In this document: in pieces, positions 44,399-53,607 of the stretch
Layout: every line of letters begins with the position of its first letter
Numbering within the stretch: the first letter of the stretch is position 1
Assembly (NCBI RefSeq): GCF_003996985.1
Contig: NZ_RJJX01000001.1
Coordinates: 310,001-374,000, forward strand
Reading direction: 5' to 3'
Length of the DNA: 64,000 nt
DNA from: Ancylomarina longa
GTDB taxonomy: Bacteria > Bacteroidota > Bacteroidia > Bacteroidales > Marinifilaceae
Translations under genes and position numbers: made by a program
Notes under the pieces: generated by a model
Told to the model about the DNA's origin: nothing
The model's input: only the letters and a program-made list of their open reading frames with translations
Database searches by the model: none

Positions 44399-46855
44399 TT
44401 ATTTTGAAATAATACTCAGATTCTTTTTTCTCTCCTTTTTCTCAAATGGCAATATTAGTTTCATCTCGGTAAATTCATTTTTCGTACTGTGAACAGCAAT
44501 TTCACCATTCATCTTTTGAATAATATCCTTACTTACGTACAATCCTAAACCCGAAGCAATTCCGGTTTGTTTAGTAGTAAAAAAAGGTTCAAAAATATAA
44601 TTCAAATTTTCAGGATCAATACCTCTCCCATTGTCTTTAATAGCGATTACAAGCCGATCATGGTCAATTTCTGTTGAAATATGTATATTTTCATCAAATT
44701 CTTTATGTCCTTCTTGTCTTAATCTCTGGCCAATTGATTCAAATGAGTTATTAAGAATATCTACAATTACCTTCTGTAATTTATATTTATTTCCACATAC
44801 ATATAGGCTTTCCGGATTTACCTCAAGTTTAATATCAATATCGCTGTTCTTATATTGCTTTTTAACCATTTCAACAGCGTCCATAATGGTGTTATTCACA
44901 TCAATAGAACCACTTTCTTTTATGTTTTGTGATGAATTAAATATTCCTATTTGAGATAAATATTTTTTAATCCGATCAATATCTTGAAATACTCTTGAGC
45001 ATTTATCACGAAGATACTCCTCATCAATCTTATTCATGGATAAACGTAACAAGATATTATCCATTATCATCGATATTCCAGTAAGTGGTTGATTAATTTC
45101 ATGAACAACAGAACCTGCCATTTTCCCCAATGATTCTAACTCGGACTTATTTGATAGTAACTGCCGTTGAAATTCGTTGACCTCTAATTCTTTTTCAATT
45201 TTTTCTTTAAGTTTAAGATTACTTTCCTCAAATTGTTTTTCTTTTTCTTTCAAATTCGTGATTATTTTCTGGTATTCCATTGAATTTTTGTTATCTGATA
45301 TTTCAATCAAAATACCACGAATTCCTTTTTTAAATTCTTTTGATGTTACATGAGCAGCAAGAACAACCTTTTTTAGATTTCCTTTATTTGTTGCAACAGT
45401 AAATTGTTCAAAAATAAATTCCCGGTTTTGAGTAGAGTGCTCCAGTACCTTCAATATCCTTTCCTGATCATCTGATTCAAAAAACTTAATAAATTCACAT
45501 CCCACGGATTTATTTGCTGCTTCACACTCAAAAAAATCACATGCAAAACCATTCAAATAATAAATACAATAATTTGTATCCAATTCAAAATACACTTTAT
45601 CATGATATGATTCTTTATCCAAATTAAAACTACTTATAAAAGTTGCTTCCATCATCTTATGAAGAGAAATATCACATGTTAATCCATACAAATTTATAAT
45701 ATCATTAATGTCATCGTATTCGCAATAAACAACCTCTTTGAAGTGTTTTATGCTTTTATTTGCACATATTATTCTATGTTGAATTTCCAATTTCCTATTC
45801 TTTTTAGGAATATTAGATAAAATACGATTTATCACCTGTTGATCCTCAGGATGTGTTTTCATCCGAATCAATTCTAAATCGTGCTCCGAGTCACCTTTCT
45901 CCAACTCATACAAACGATAAAATTCATCAGATCCTCTTAATATCTTAGAATAGGAATCCCACTCCCAACTACCAATTTTCGCAGAACGTTCTGTTTTTTC
46001 AAGCAGTTTTTCCTTCCTAATCATTGATTCTTTAAGTATCCTTTTATCAGAAATATCTCTACCTACAACTAAATAATGCAATCCATCAAATTCCATATCC
46101 TTAAATACAGACCATTCCAACCACTTTAGATCTGATCTGTAATTCCTAATTGAAAACTCGAATTCAGATGTTCTCTCATTCCCGTTCATCTCTTTTACTT
46201 TATCAAGCAACTGGGAATTTAACTCTTCACTTATTTCAGCCAGCGAATTCAGAGACACCCCATCCATAGTAAAGTTGAAAAAATTTGAAAATGCCTTATT
46301 TGAAAATTCAATTTTGAGATTCTCATCAAGTTTGAATATTAATTCACGCTGACCTTCAAGAATTGTCCTGTAGTTGGATGCTAAATTACGGAGCCTGTCT
46401 TCCAAGACATTTTTTTCATTTAAGGCAGTACTCAGTTTTTCGTTTTTAATTTCTTTAATTCTACGATTTTTATACAAATCAAGAAAAACATTAACCTTAC
46501 TAATTAGGATAGTTGAATCAAAAGGTTTTATTATAAAGTCAGAACAACCACATTTGTATCCTCTTAACTCACTTTGCCTATCTAAATAAAAAGCTGTAAG
46601 AAATATTATAGGAGTAGACGGATTCAGTTTACCTTTTCTGATTTTTTCAGCAAGCAGAAAACCATCCATTTGTGGCATCTGGATATCGAGAATAATAAGA
46701 GCATATTCCTTACTTTCAACTCTTTGCAGTGCTTTAACTGGTGATTGAATTAGCTCCAAATTAACATCCATATTTCCCAACAAGGCACGAAGTAGTTCCA
46801 GGTTTTCCTCTCTATCATCCACAATCAGTAATTCGGGAGTAAAATCTAATCCCAT
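44399..46855 (-). CDS. Receiver-PAS histidine kinase
   Basis: 818 residues. An N-terminal receiver (1-130) has phospho-acceptor Asp57 in LIILDIQMPQMDG. At least three PAS-type sensor segments follow (about 165-275; 290-405 with GSWEWDSYSKILRGSDEFY; 415-530), then a coiled-coil linker. The kinase core comes last: GSVVHEINQPLTGISMIMDN with the phospho-His near 585, N box NNSFESIGQRL, and G boxes DNGRGIDPENL and GLGLYVSKDIIQKMNGE. No transmembrane segment, so a cytoplasmic sensor, perhaps for redox or small ligands. The receiver-first order suggests phosphorelay input from another kinase. Confidence 0.93.
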   Translation of the reverse strand: MGLDFTPELLIVDDREENLELLRALLGNMDVNLELIQSPVKALQRVESKEYALIILDIQMPQMDGFLLAEKIRKGKLNPSTPIIFLTAFYLDRQSELRGYKCGCSDFIIKPFDSTILISKVNVFLDLYKNRRIKEIKNEKLSTALNEKNVLEDRLRNLASNYRTILEGQRELIFKLDENLKIEFSNKAFSNFFNFTMDGVSLNSLAEISEELNSQLLDKVKEMNGNERTSEFEFSIRNYRSDLKWLEWSVFKDMEFDGLHYLVVGRDISDKRILKESMIRKEKLLEKTERSAKIGSWEWDSYSKILRGSDEFYRLYELEKGDSEHDLELIRMKTHPEDQQVINRILSNIPKKNRKLEIQHRIICANKSIKHFKEVVYCEYDDINDIINLYGLTCDISLHKMMEATFISSFNLDKESYHDKVYFELDTNYCIYYLNGFACDFFECEAANKSVGCEFIKFFESDDQERILKVLEHSTQNREFIFEQFTVATNKGNLKKVVLAAHVTSKEFKKGIRGILIEISDNKNSMEYQKIITNLKEKEKQFEESNLKLKEKIEKELEVNEFQRQLLSNKSELESLGKMAGSVVHEINQPLTGISMIMDNILLRLSMNKIDEEYLRDKCSRVFQDIDRIKKYLSQIGIFNSSQNIKESGSIDVNNTIMDAVEMVKKQYKNSDIDIKLEVNPESLYVCGNKYKLQKVIVDILNNSFESIGQRLRQEGHKEFDENIHISTEIDHDRLVIAIKDNGRGIDPENLNYIFEPFFTTKQTGIASGLGLYVSKDIIQKMNGEIAVHSTKNEFTEMKLILPFEKKERKKNLSIISK

Positions 46856-46937
46856 AAGCGGTTTTTTTAATTTTAATTAATTGATAAGAGAAAATTTCAA
46901 GAATTCTTGTATTTCTCTATTTTTCACTTTGTTTAAT

Positions 46938-46945
46938 CAAAATTA
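46938..46945 (-). promoter_or_regulatory. Probable -7 box for the kinase/regulator operon
   Basis: On the minus strand TAATTTTG, exact TAnnTTTG match, about 85 bases before the kinase start. No -33 element at normal spacing. Confidence 0.4.
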
Positions 46946-47071
46946 AAACTAATGCGTGTAAATGTCAATGAATTTATGATTAATGACTATTAAAACTACT
47001 TGAGGTGATCTAAAAACTAGGTTAACTATCCGAAAATGGTTATTTCAGAATATGACAATTTCAGCTTACAA

Positions 47072-47920
47072 TTAACCATAAATGCTATTTATTGTTACAT
47101 TTCTAAACTTATATCCTTCTGATTTAAGGCGTTTAGAGACAACTTTTTGACCATTTAACAGAGCATCAGCGCCACCTAAAAATATCAAGTGCAATAAATA
47201 GGATGGAACCGTAAAAATGGCTGGCATTTTAAAATGTAATTTTAATATTTGAGTGAAATCAATATTGGAAATTATTTCAGGAGCAACTAAATTGTAAATA
47301 CCTACAGATCGATCATTTTGAATAACATGCAGATAAGCGCATAGTAAGTCATTAATATGAATAAATGGAAATGCTTGCTGTCCATTGCCTATTTTTCCTC
47401 CCATCCCAAATTTGAAAACTGGTGAAATTCTTCTTAATATTCCTCCATCAGGACTTAATACCAACCCAAGTCTGAATATTACTGTACGTACACCTATTGC
47501 TTGAATTGGATTGGTTGCATTTTCCCACTCCTGACAGAGTTGACTTAAAAAATCATTGCCATAGTTTTTACTAAAATCATCATGCAACTGTAGAGAATTA
47601 TAAATGCCAACGGCAGATGTTGAAATAAACAATTTTGGTTTTTTATGCATTAAGATTATTGCCTTTGCCAAGGTTTGAGTAGTCAGAACTCTACTATCAC
47701 GTAGTACTTTCATTCGCTTTTTGGTCCAACGCGAGACAATTGGAGCTCCAGAAAGATGAATAATGACCTCACAATCTTCTAGGAATAGGGCTAAATCCTT
47801 TGGATCACTATAAAGTAATTTCCTTGTTATTGCAATAATTTCAGCCTGTAGTATTTTGTCTAAATAGGATCTCAAATGAGAACCGACAAAACCGTTGCTA
47901 CCTGAAATACCAATTTTCAT
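47072..47920 (-). CDS. TIGR01777-type NAD-dependent epimerase/dehydratase
   Basis: 282 residues of the extended SDR fold. The NAD-binding motif GISGSNGFVGSHL is at 3-15, then LEDCEVIIHLSGAPIVSRWT with the characteristic GAPI, KKRMKVLRDSRVLTTQTL, the STSAVGIY active-site segment, and a C-terminal DUF1731-like tail (FKMPAIFTVPSYLLHLIFLGG). This group (YfcH-like) has no settled substrate. It lies 10 bases after cdaA on the same strand and is probably co-transcribed with folP-cdaA. Confidence 0.9.
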   Translation of the reverse strand: MKIGISGSNGFVGSHLRSYLDKILQAEIIAITRKLLYSDPKDLALFLEDCEVIIHLSGAPIVSRWTKKRMKVLRDSRVLTTQTLAKAIILMHKKPKLFISTSAVGIYNSLQLHDDFSKNYGNDFLSQLCQEWENATNPIQAIGVRTVIFRLGLVLSPDGGILRRISPVFKFGMGGKIGNGQQAFPFIHINDLLCAYLHVIQNDRSVGIYNLVAPEIISNIDFTQILKLHFKMPAIFTVPSYLLHLIFLGGADALLNGQKVVSKRLKSEGYKFRNVTINSIYG

Positions 47921-47930
47921 TTTTCAAGGC

Positions 47931-48722
47931 TTAATGAATAAATCCCGCAAAATCCCCTTCTAAAAAGCTCCTGAGTTCCGGAATAGAGATTCTAACTTTA
48001 ATCTTACCACCCATTACATAGGATATATTTCCTGTCTCTTCAGAAACAGTAATAACGTGAGAATCTGTCGCCTGACTCATTCCTATGGCAGCTCGATGTC
48101 GTAAACCAAGACTTCCCGGAATATTAGTATTATCAGAAACAGGAAGAATACATCGTGCGGCTAATAAACGATTATTTGCTAAAATAACAGCACCATCATG
48201 CAAAGGAGCATTTTTAAAGAAAATAGATTCCAGAAGACTTGTAGATACTCTTGCTTTCACGATTTGTCCCGTTTCTGCATAGCTTTGCAAATCCGAGTTT
48301 TTTGCAATAACGATTAATGCACCGGTTTTTGATTTTGCCATGTGTTCACAAGCACCTAAAATGGCAACAATCTCTTTCTCTCTAATTCCTCTATCTTCAA
48401 AAGCAAACCAATTCTCCAAGGTAAACTTTTGATTAATATTATATTTAGACCCAAGTAACAGCAAAAATTTTCTTATTTCCTGCTGAAATACAATAATTAA
48501 TGCAATTACACCAACACCAATAAACTGACCCAAAATACTAGATAATAGCTCCATATTTAAAGCTCTTACTAATAGCCACATCAAATAAAACAGGAATAAT
48601 CCAACAAAAATATTAATCGCCACAGTCCCTCTTATCAGCATATAAACCTGATAAAGTAATAATGCAACCAATAAAATATCGATAATATCAAAAAGCCCCA
48701 GAGTGATAAATGCAAGAATCAT
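47931..48722 (-). CDS. cdaA: Diadenylate cyclase CdaA (c-di-AMP synthase)
   Basis: 263 residues. Three N-terminal membrane helices (about 5-80) precede the DisA_N cyclase domain with the catalytic DGA motif in FFKNAPLHDGAVIL (near 177) and RHR in LGLRHRAAIGMSQ (near 208). It joins two ATP into c-di-AMP, which controls osmolyte and wall homeostasis. The operon position just after folP is the usual Bacteroidota order; B. subtilis instead has cdaA with cdaR-glmM. Confidence 0.95.
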   Translation of the reverse strand: MILAFITLGLFDIIDILLVALLLYQVYMLIRGTVAINIFVGLFLFYLMWLLVRALNMELLSSILGQFIGVGVIALIIVFQQEIRKFLLLLGSKYNINQKFTLENWFAFEDRGIREKEIVAILGACEHMAKSKTGALIVIAKNSDLQSYAETGQIVKARVSTSLLESIFFKNAPLHDGAVILANNRLLAARCILPVSDNTNIPGSLGLRHRAAIGMSQATDSHVITVSEETGNISYVMGGKIKVRISIPELRSFLEGDFAGFIH

Positions 48723-48778
48723 TTTTTCTTTAAATTCAGTATGTTAACAAAATTACAATTTTATCGGATATTTCCGTC

Positions 48779-49648
48779 TCAAAAAGATTTGATCTTTGTA
48801 TAGAGCCTAACGCAATCAACAGCTTCCCTTACATCATGAACTCTCAAAAGGCTAGCACCGCTATCCAAAGCAAACATGTTTAAAGCAGTAGTACCATTTA
48901 AACTGGTTGTTGGATCTCCTCCCAGAAATTTATATATCATTGATTTTCTGGAAACACCAACAAGCAAGGGACATTTCAACTTAGTAAAAATCTTTAATTT
49001 GCTTATAATTTCATAATTGTGATCTAAGGTTTTTCCAAAACCAAAGCCTGGGTCAATGATTACATCTTTCGCCCCAAACTCCTTCAAAAGTTTAATGCGT
49101 TGCTGAAAGAAATCCAATATTTCCTTTATTATATCATGGTAAATTGGGTTATCCTGCATGTCTTGAGGCATTCCTTGAATATGCATCAAGATATAAGGAA
49201 CCTGTAATTTTCCAATTACTTGAAACATCTCTTTATCCATTGTACCACCAGAAATATCATTAATAACACAAGCACCAAATTCCTCAACAATTCTCTTGGC
49301 AATTTCAGCCCGAAAAGTATCTATGGATAATATGGTGTTGGGAAACTCCCTTCGAATACTTTTCACTGCCGGTTGCATCCTTTTATATTCCTCCTCGGTG
49401 CTAACCTGCTTGGCTCCTGGTCTTGTAGAATAAGCTCCCAGATCAATAATTGATGCTCCTTCTGTTATTATTTGCTCAGCTCGTTTTAAAATACTTTTTT
49501 CATTCCGATAATTTCCTCCATCAAAAAAAGAATCAGGAGTAAGATTCAAAATCCCCATTACAACAGGATTCTGGAAATTTATGCAGTGATTTCCACACTT
49601 AATGAAAAGATCATCGCGCTTAAAACAATTAGTTTTATAATTTTGCAT
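48779..49648 (-). CDS. folP: Dihydropteroate synthase
   Basis: 289 residues of the folate pathway: joins p-aminobenzoate to hydroxymethyl-dihydropterin pyrophosphate. Signatures: VVMGILNLTPDSFFDGG (about 29-45), ASIIDLGAYSTRPGA, LSIDTFRAEIAKRIVEEFG, VINDISGG, VIIDPGFGFGKTLDHNYEI, LLVGVSRKSMI and the late LRVHDVREA. It is the usual target of sulfonamides; all motif residues look ordinary. First gene of the folP-cdaA-epimerase run. Confidence 0.96.
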   Translation of the reverse strand: MQNYKTNCFKRDDLFIKCGNHCINFQNPVVMGILNLTPDSFFDGGNYRNEKSILKRAEQIITEGASIIDLGAYSTRPGAKQVSTEEEYKRMQPAVKSIRREFPNTILSIDTFRAEIAKRIVEEFGACVINDISGGTMDKEMFQVIGKLQVPYILMHIQGMPQDMQDNPIYHDIIKEILDFFQQRIKLLKEFGAKDVIIDPGFGFGKTLDHNYEIISKLKIFTKLKCPLLVGVSRKSMIYKFLGGDPTTSLNGTTALNMFALDSGASLLRVHDVREAVDCVRLYTKIKSF

Positions 49649-49676
49649 AAAGGTTATTTTTAATCAAACAACGTAG

Positions 49677-49715
49677 CAAAAGTAAAATAAAATACTGTGG
49701 CTGCGGCTAATTTTG
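49677..49715. promoter_or_regulatory. Divergent -7 boxes between folP and the DUF1599 gene
   Basis: Minus strand TACTTTTG (49684-49677) points to folP; plus strand TAATTTTG (49708-49715) points to the DUF1599-DoxX-tpiA operon. Both are exact TAnnTTTG matches; -33 elements are not obvious. Confidence 0.45.
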
Positions 49716-49883
49716 TACTTTTACGGGGAAAATTTCAAGAATGAATAAATTCTTACAAATGTGATGGGGTTTGCTTTTGAATATTACTATCAGAAACAGA
49801 CTCTTTCGATTTGATTAAAGCATTTATTTAAACAATTAGCAAACCAACAGCATCTATCCATCAAGCTAATATTACATAATAAT

Positions 49884-50429
49884 ATGAATAAAACAGACCA
49901 ACAATACAACTCAATTATTAAGATCTGCACAAATATCTTCACAAAAAAAATGCACGATTATGGAACAGCATGGCGGATTCTACGCCCAAGTTCAATAACC
50001 GATCAGATTTATATCAAAGCTCAACGAATCAGAAGTATCCAGACAAAAGGAATCAGCAAAATTGAAGATGACATTCGTTCTGAATTTATTGGTATCGTAA
50101 ATTATGCAATCATGGGAATAGTGCAACTCGAATTAGGCACTTCGGAGCAAGAATTAGCTAGCGAGAAAGCGCTTGAATTGTATCAAAAATATTTTCTTCA
50201 GGCTAAATCATTGATGGAAGCGAAAAATCATGATTACGATGAAGCATGGCGAAGCATGAGGATTAGTTCGTACACCGATTTAATTTTAATGAAGATTAAT
50301 CGTACCAAACAAATAGAAGACTTGCAAGGAAAAACCTTGATATCAGAGGGTATTGATGCCAACTATTTTGATATGATCAACTATGCAGTATTCGGCTTAA
50401 TCAAAATAGAATTCGAGAACGCTAAATAA
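49884..50429 (+). CDS. DUF1599 (Nmad1-type) protein with internal duplication
   Basis: 181 residues made of two similar halves. The first has KKMHDYGTAWRILRPSSITD followed by an Arg-rich helix (KAQRIRSIQ). The second has EAKNHDYDEAWRSMRISSYT followed by KINRTKQIE. Both halves end with an NYA-x-GI/GLI helix (IVNYAIMGIVQLEL, MINYAVFGLIKIEF). Pfam names DUF1599 a nucleotide-modification-associated domain; a role here is unknown. It starts an operon with the DoxX-type gene nine bases downstream and tpiA. Confidence 0.88.
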   Translation: MNKTDQQYNSIIKICTNIFTKKMHDYGTAWRILRPSSITDQIYIKAQRIRSIQTKGISKIEDDIRSEFIGIVNYAIMGIVQLELGTSEQELASEKALELYQKYFLQAKSLMEAKNHDYDEAWRSMRISSYTDLILMKINRTKQIEDLQGKTLISEGIDANYFDMINYAVFGLIKIEFENAK

Positions 50430-50437
50430 AAAATCTA

Positions 50438-51691
50438 ATGAAAATAGTAAGGTTCGTATGTCGAATACTGGTAGGATTGGTTTTTACTTTCAGTGGTTTT
50501 GTGAAAGCTGTAGATCCTTTGGGATCTACTTATAAATTCTCCGATTATTTTTATGCTTTCGGTATGGATGCATTCGTGAGTGTGGCTTTTCCACTTGCTA
50601 TATTCTTATCAACTCTGGAATTTGTATTAGGATTAAGCTTACTTTTTAATGCTCGTAAGCAAATTGCCTATAGCTTAGCCTTACTTTTCATGCTTTTCTT
50701 TACACCTCTGACTCTAATTCTGGCTATTTCGAATCCTGTTACCGACTGTGGATGTTTTGGTGATGCCCTCGTAATTACAAATTGGCAAACCTTCGGTAAA
50801 AACATTGTTATTCTCGTTTTCAGCTTAATTTTATTTTTGGGTAGAAAAAAAGAAGATACCACTTATCCAATCTGGCAGCAAAACCTATTGGTGCTTTTCT
50901 CCATCTTATCTGTTCTTTGGATTTCCATATTTTCCTATCGTCATCTGCCTATTATAGACTTCAGACCCTATCATATTGGTGCAAATATTAGTGAAAGCAT
51001 GGTAATCCCCGAAGGTGCTCCAGCAGATCAATATCGCAGCATCTTTAAGTATCAGAAAAATGGAAAAGTGAAGGAATTTGACGAAACCAACTATCCTTGG
51101 CAGGACAGTACCTGGACTTTTGTTGATGCCACTCAAATTAAAATTAAAGACGGTTATACTCCTCTAATTCATGATTTTTCAATTTCTAATGAGCAACAGG
51201 GAGACATTACTGACCAAATACTACATGACAATTCATACACTTTTATTCTTATTGCAAAAGATCTTTCCAAAATCAAGAAAGATGTCCTTCCAAAGATTGA
51301 GGCCCTATCCTTATTTGCAATGGAAAAAAATATCCCCTTCCTGGCATTAACTGCCTCTGGAAGTGCCGAAATAGAATCTTTTAAAGAAAAAAATAATATA
51401 TCCTTTGAATTTTATAACACAGATGAGATTCAGCTAAAAACAATTATCCGTTCCAATCCGGGATTGATTTTAATAAAGCAAGGAACTATTTTAAACAAGT
51501 GGCATTATAATGATTTACCTAAGCCTAAAAACTTAAATGGGGATCTTTTAGCCTATTCCATCACACAACATCAAAAATTAAATATCAAACTAATTATTAT
51601 TAGTATTACATCGACTCTGCTTCTTATAATCAGCTTATTTATTTTGCTGATGAATAGGAAAGCAGTAGCGAAAAACAGATTACAATTATGA
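50438..51691 (+). CDS. DoxX-domain membrane protein, BT_3928-like
   Basis: 417 residues. An N-terminal DoxX domain of four helices (about 1-125; [20 protein letters not shown], then [20 protein letters not shown] with a CGC pair as in MauE-type proteins) is followed by further membrane helices, a soluble thioredoxin-like part (about 245-375, with no CxxC seen) and a last helix (about 385-408). This order is conserved in Bacteroidota between DUF1599 and tpiA. A thiol-redox role is suggested by the CGC motif, but that is inference. Its stop overlaps the tpiA start (ATGA), showing translational coupling. Confidence 0.85.
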   Translation: MKIVRFVCRILVGLVFTFSGFVKAVDPLGSTYKFSDYFYAFGMDAFVSVAFPLAIFLSTLEFVLGLSLLFNARKQIAYSLALLFMLFFTPLTLILAISNPVTDCGCFGDALVITNWQTFGKNIVILVFSLILFLGRKKEDTTYPIWQQNLLVLFSILSVLWISIFSYRHLPIIDFRPYHIGANISESMVIPEGAPADQYRSIFKYQKNGKVKEFDETNYPWQDSTWTFVDATQIKIKDGYTPLIHDFSISNEQQGDITDQILHDNSYTFILIAKDLSKIKKDVLPKIEALSLFAMEKNIPFLALTASGSAEIESFKEKNNISFEFYNTDEIQLKTIIRSNPGLILIKQGTILNKWHYNDLPKPKNLNGDLLAYSITQHQKLNIKLIIISITSTLLLIISLFILLMNRKAVAKNRLQL

Positions 51692-52443
51692 GAAGAAAAA
51701 TTGTTGCAGGAAACTGGAAGATGAACAATACCTTAGAGGAAGGTGTTGTACTAGCAAAAGAAATCAATGAGTTAGTTGAGAAAACTGATATCAAAGATGT
51801 TAATGTAATTATTGGAACTCCCTTTATCCATTTAACTGAAGTTAATAAAGTAGTTGGAGATAAAGTTGCTGTTGCAGCCCAAAACTGTGCAGATCAAACA
51901 AGTGGTGCTTACACTGGTGAAATTTCAGCTCCAATGATTCAATCAACCGGAAGCAAATATGTAATTCTTGGTCACTCTGAGAGAAGATCGTACTATGGTG
52001 AAACCAATGAGATATTGGTTAAAAAAGTGAATCTTACTTTAGAGAATAATTTATTACCTATTTTCTGTATTGGAGAGGTTTTAGAAGAGCGACAAGCTGA
52101 AAAGCATTTTGACGTTGTAAAAAGTCAAATTGCAGAAGGATTATTTCACTTATCTGCAGATGATTTTGGCAAAATAGTTTTGGCTTATGAACCAGTTTGG
52201 GCTATTGGTACCGGAGTAACTGCTTCCTCTGCTCAAGCTCAGGAAATGCATGCTTTTATTCGTAAAACTTTAGTAGAGCAATATGGCGAAGAAGTTGCGA
52301 ACAACACTTCCATTCTTTATGGTGGTAGCTGCAAACCTTCCAATGCCAAAGAATTGTTTGCAAATGCAGATGTAGATGGTGGACTAATTGGTGGTGCATC
52401 ACTAAAAGCTGAAGACTTCATGGGAATTATTACTGCTTTTTAA
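51688..52443 (+). CDS. tpiA: Triosephosphate isomerase
   Basis: 251 residues, standard length. Glycolytic and gluconeogenic interconversion of glyceraldehyde 3-phosphate and dihydroxyacetone phosphate. Catalytic residues are intact: Lys11 in GNWKMN, His near 96 in ILGHSERR, Glu near 168 in [12 protein letters not shown], and the phosphate loop [13 protein letters not shown]. Overlaps the upstream stop by four bases and ends the operon at a strong terminator. Confidence 0.98.
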   Translation: MRRKIVAGNWKMNNTLEEGVVLAKEINELVEKTDIKDVNVIIGTPFIHLTEVNKVVGDKVAVAAQNCADQTSGAYTGEISAPMIQSTGSKYVILGHSERRSYYGETNEILVKKVNLTLENNLLPIFCIGEVLEERQAEKHFDVVKSQIAEGLFHLSADDFGKIVLAYEPVWAIGTGVTASSAQAQEMHAFIRKTLVEQYGEEVANNTSILYGGSCKPSNAKELFANADVDGGLIGGASLKAEDFMGIITAF

Positions 52444-52461
52444 TAACCCTTGAAATATAAA

Positions 52462-52496
52462 ACAAAAGCCGATGCCTGAGTATCGGCTTTTGTTTT
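52462..52496 (+). terminator. Terminator of the DUF1599-DoxX-tpiA operon
   Basis: AAAAGCCGAT (52464-52473) and its complement (52482-52491), then TGTTTTCGTTT. Confidence 0.85.
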
Positions 52497-52642
52497 CGTT
52501 TACTTCGAACCAAGCTTGGTTTTACCAATGAGTTGGTAGCAAATGAATGTAGATTTAGATTATTAAGACTTATCAGTTATTTTTTTGTGCCTCCTAAGCA
52601 AATATCCAATAACTTACGCATTATAATAAAACAAATAACACC

Positions 52643-53479
52643 ATGGATTACATCGAGCTAAAATGCAATATACAACCATCTTCGGATGAAATTGCAGAAA
52701 TCTTAATTGCAGAGCTAAGCGAACTAGAATTCGAAAGTTTCACACAAAACGAGAATGTCGTTGATGCCTATATACAAGCTCCATTGTTCGACATGGAAAA
52801 GGTCAATCAAATTACTGTCAATTCAATCCCCAACTATTCCATTGAGTATTCTTCTCAAATTATTGAATCTCAAGATTGGAATGCCTTATGGGAATCGAAT
52901 TTTCAAGCTGTAATTATTTCCGATCAGGTTGTGATCAGGGCTTCTTTTCATACCGACGTTCCTAAGGTTCCCTATGATATAGTGATAGATCCCAAGATGT
53001 CGTTCGGTACCGGACACCATTCTACAACCTCACTAATGGTTCAAAGTATCCTGGAAACAGAATTGACTGATAAAACCGTTTTGGATATGGGCTGTGGAAC
53101 CAGTGTACTGGCAATATTGGCTTCCAAACGAAATGCAGCTAAGATTGATGCCATTGACATCGACGAATGGCCTTACAATAATTCTCTGGAGAATATCAAA
53201 AACAATCATGCCAATAATGTTTCCGTGTTTCTGGGTGATGCATCTTTATTACAAGGAAAGAACTATGATGTGATATTCGCCAATATCAATCGGAATATTT
53301 TACTCAATGATATGAAACACTATGTAGCATGTCTAAACCAGAAGGGACAATTAATCATGAGTGGATTCTATACCGAAGATTTGCCTTTTATACAGAAGGA
53401 AGCTGAAAGAAATAATTTGAGGTATATCTCTCACAAGACAGATCAGAACTGGGTTGCTGTGAGATTCGAAAAAAAGTAA
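52643..53479 (+). CDS. prmA: Ribosomal protein L11 methyltransferase
   Basis: 278 residues. PrmA trimethylates ribosomal protein L11. The N-terminal substrate-binding domain (1-110) is followed by PKMSFGTGHHSTTSLMVQSI (about 115-135), the SAM-binding VLDMGCGTSVLAI (about 147) and the NPPY-like motif FANINRNILL (about 213). The first glycine-rich loop reads GCGTSVL where GCGSGIL is usual, a mild variant. The gene stands between terminators and is probably monocistronic. Confidence 0.93.
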   Translation: MDYIELKCNIQPSSDEIAEILIAELSELEFESFTQNENVVDAYIQAPLFDMEKVNQITVNSIPNYSIEYSSQIIESQDWNALWESNFQAVIISDQVVIRASFHTDVPKVPYDIVIDPKMSFGTGHHSTTSLMVQSILETELTDKTVLDMGCGTSVLAILASKRNAAKIDAIDIDEWPYNNSLENIKNNHANNVSVFLGDASLLQGKNYDVIFANINRNILLNDMKHYVACLNQKGQLIMSGFYTEDLPFIQKEAERNNLRYISHKTDQNWVAVRFEKK

Positions 53480-53607
53480 GATCAGAACATTGCCGGTTAT
53501 CATTTTACAAGAACCATGTGAACGAACCGGCACTTTACTTCCCCTATATCGATCAAAATGGTTAAATTGCCTTAACTAATTTTTTCGCGACCCGAAATTT
53601 TAATACC

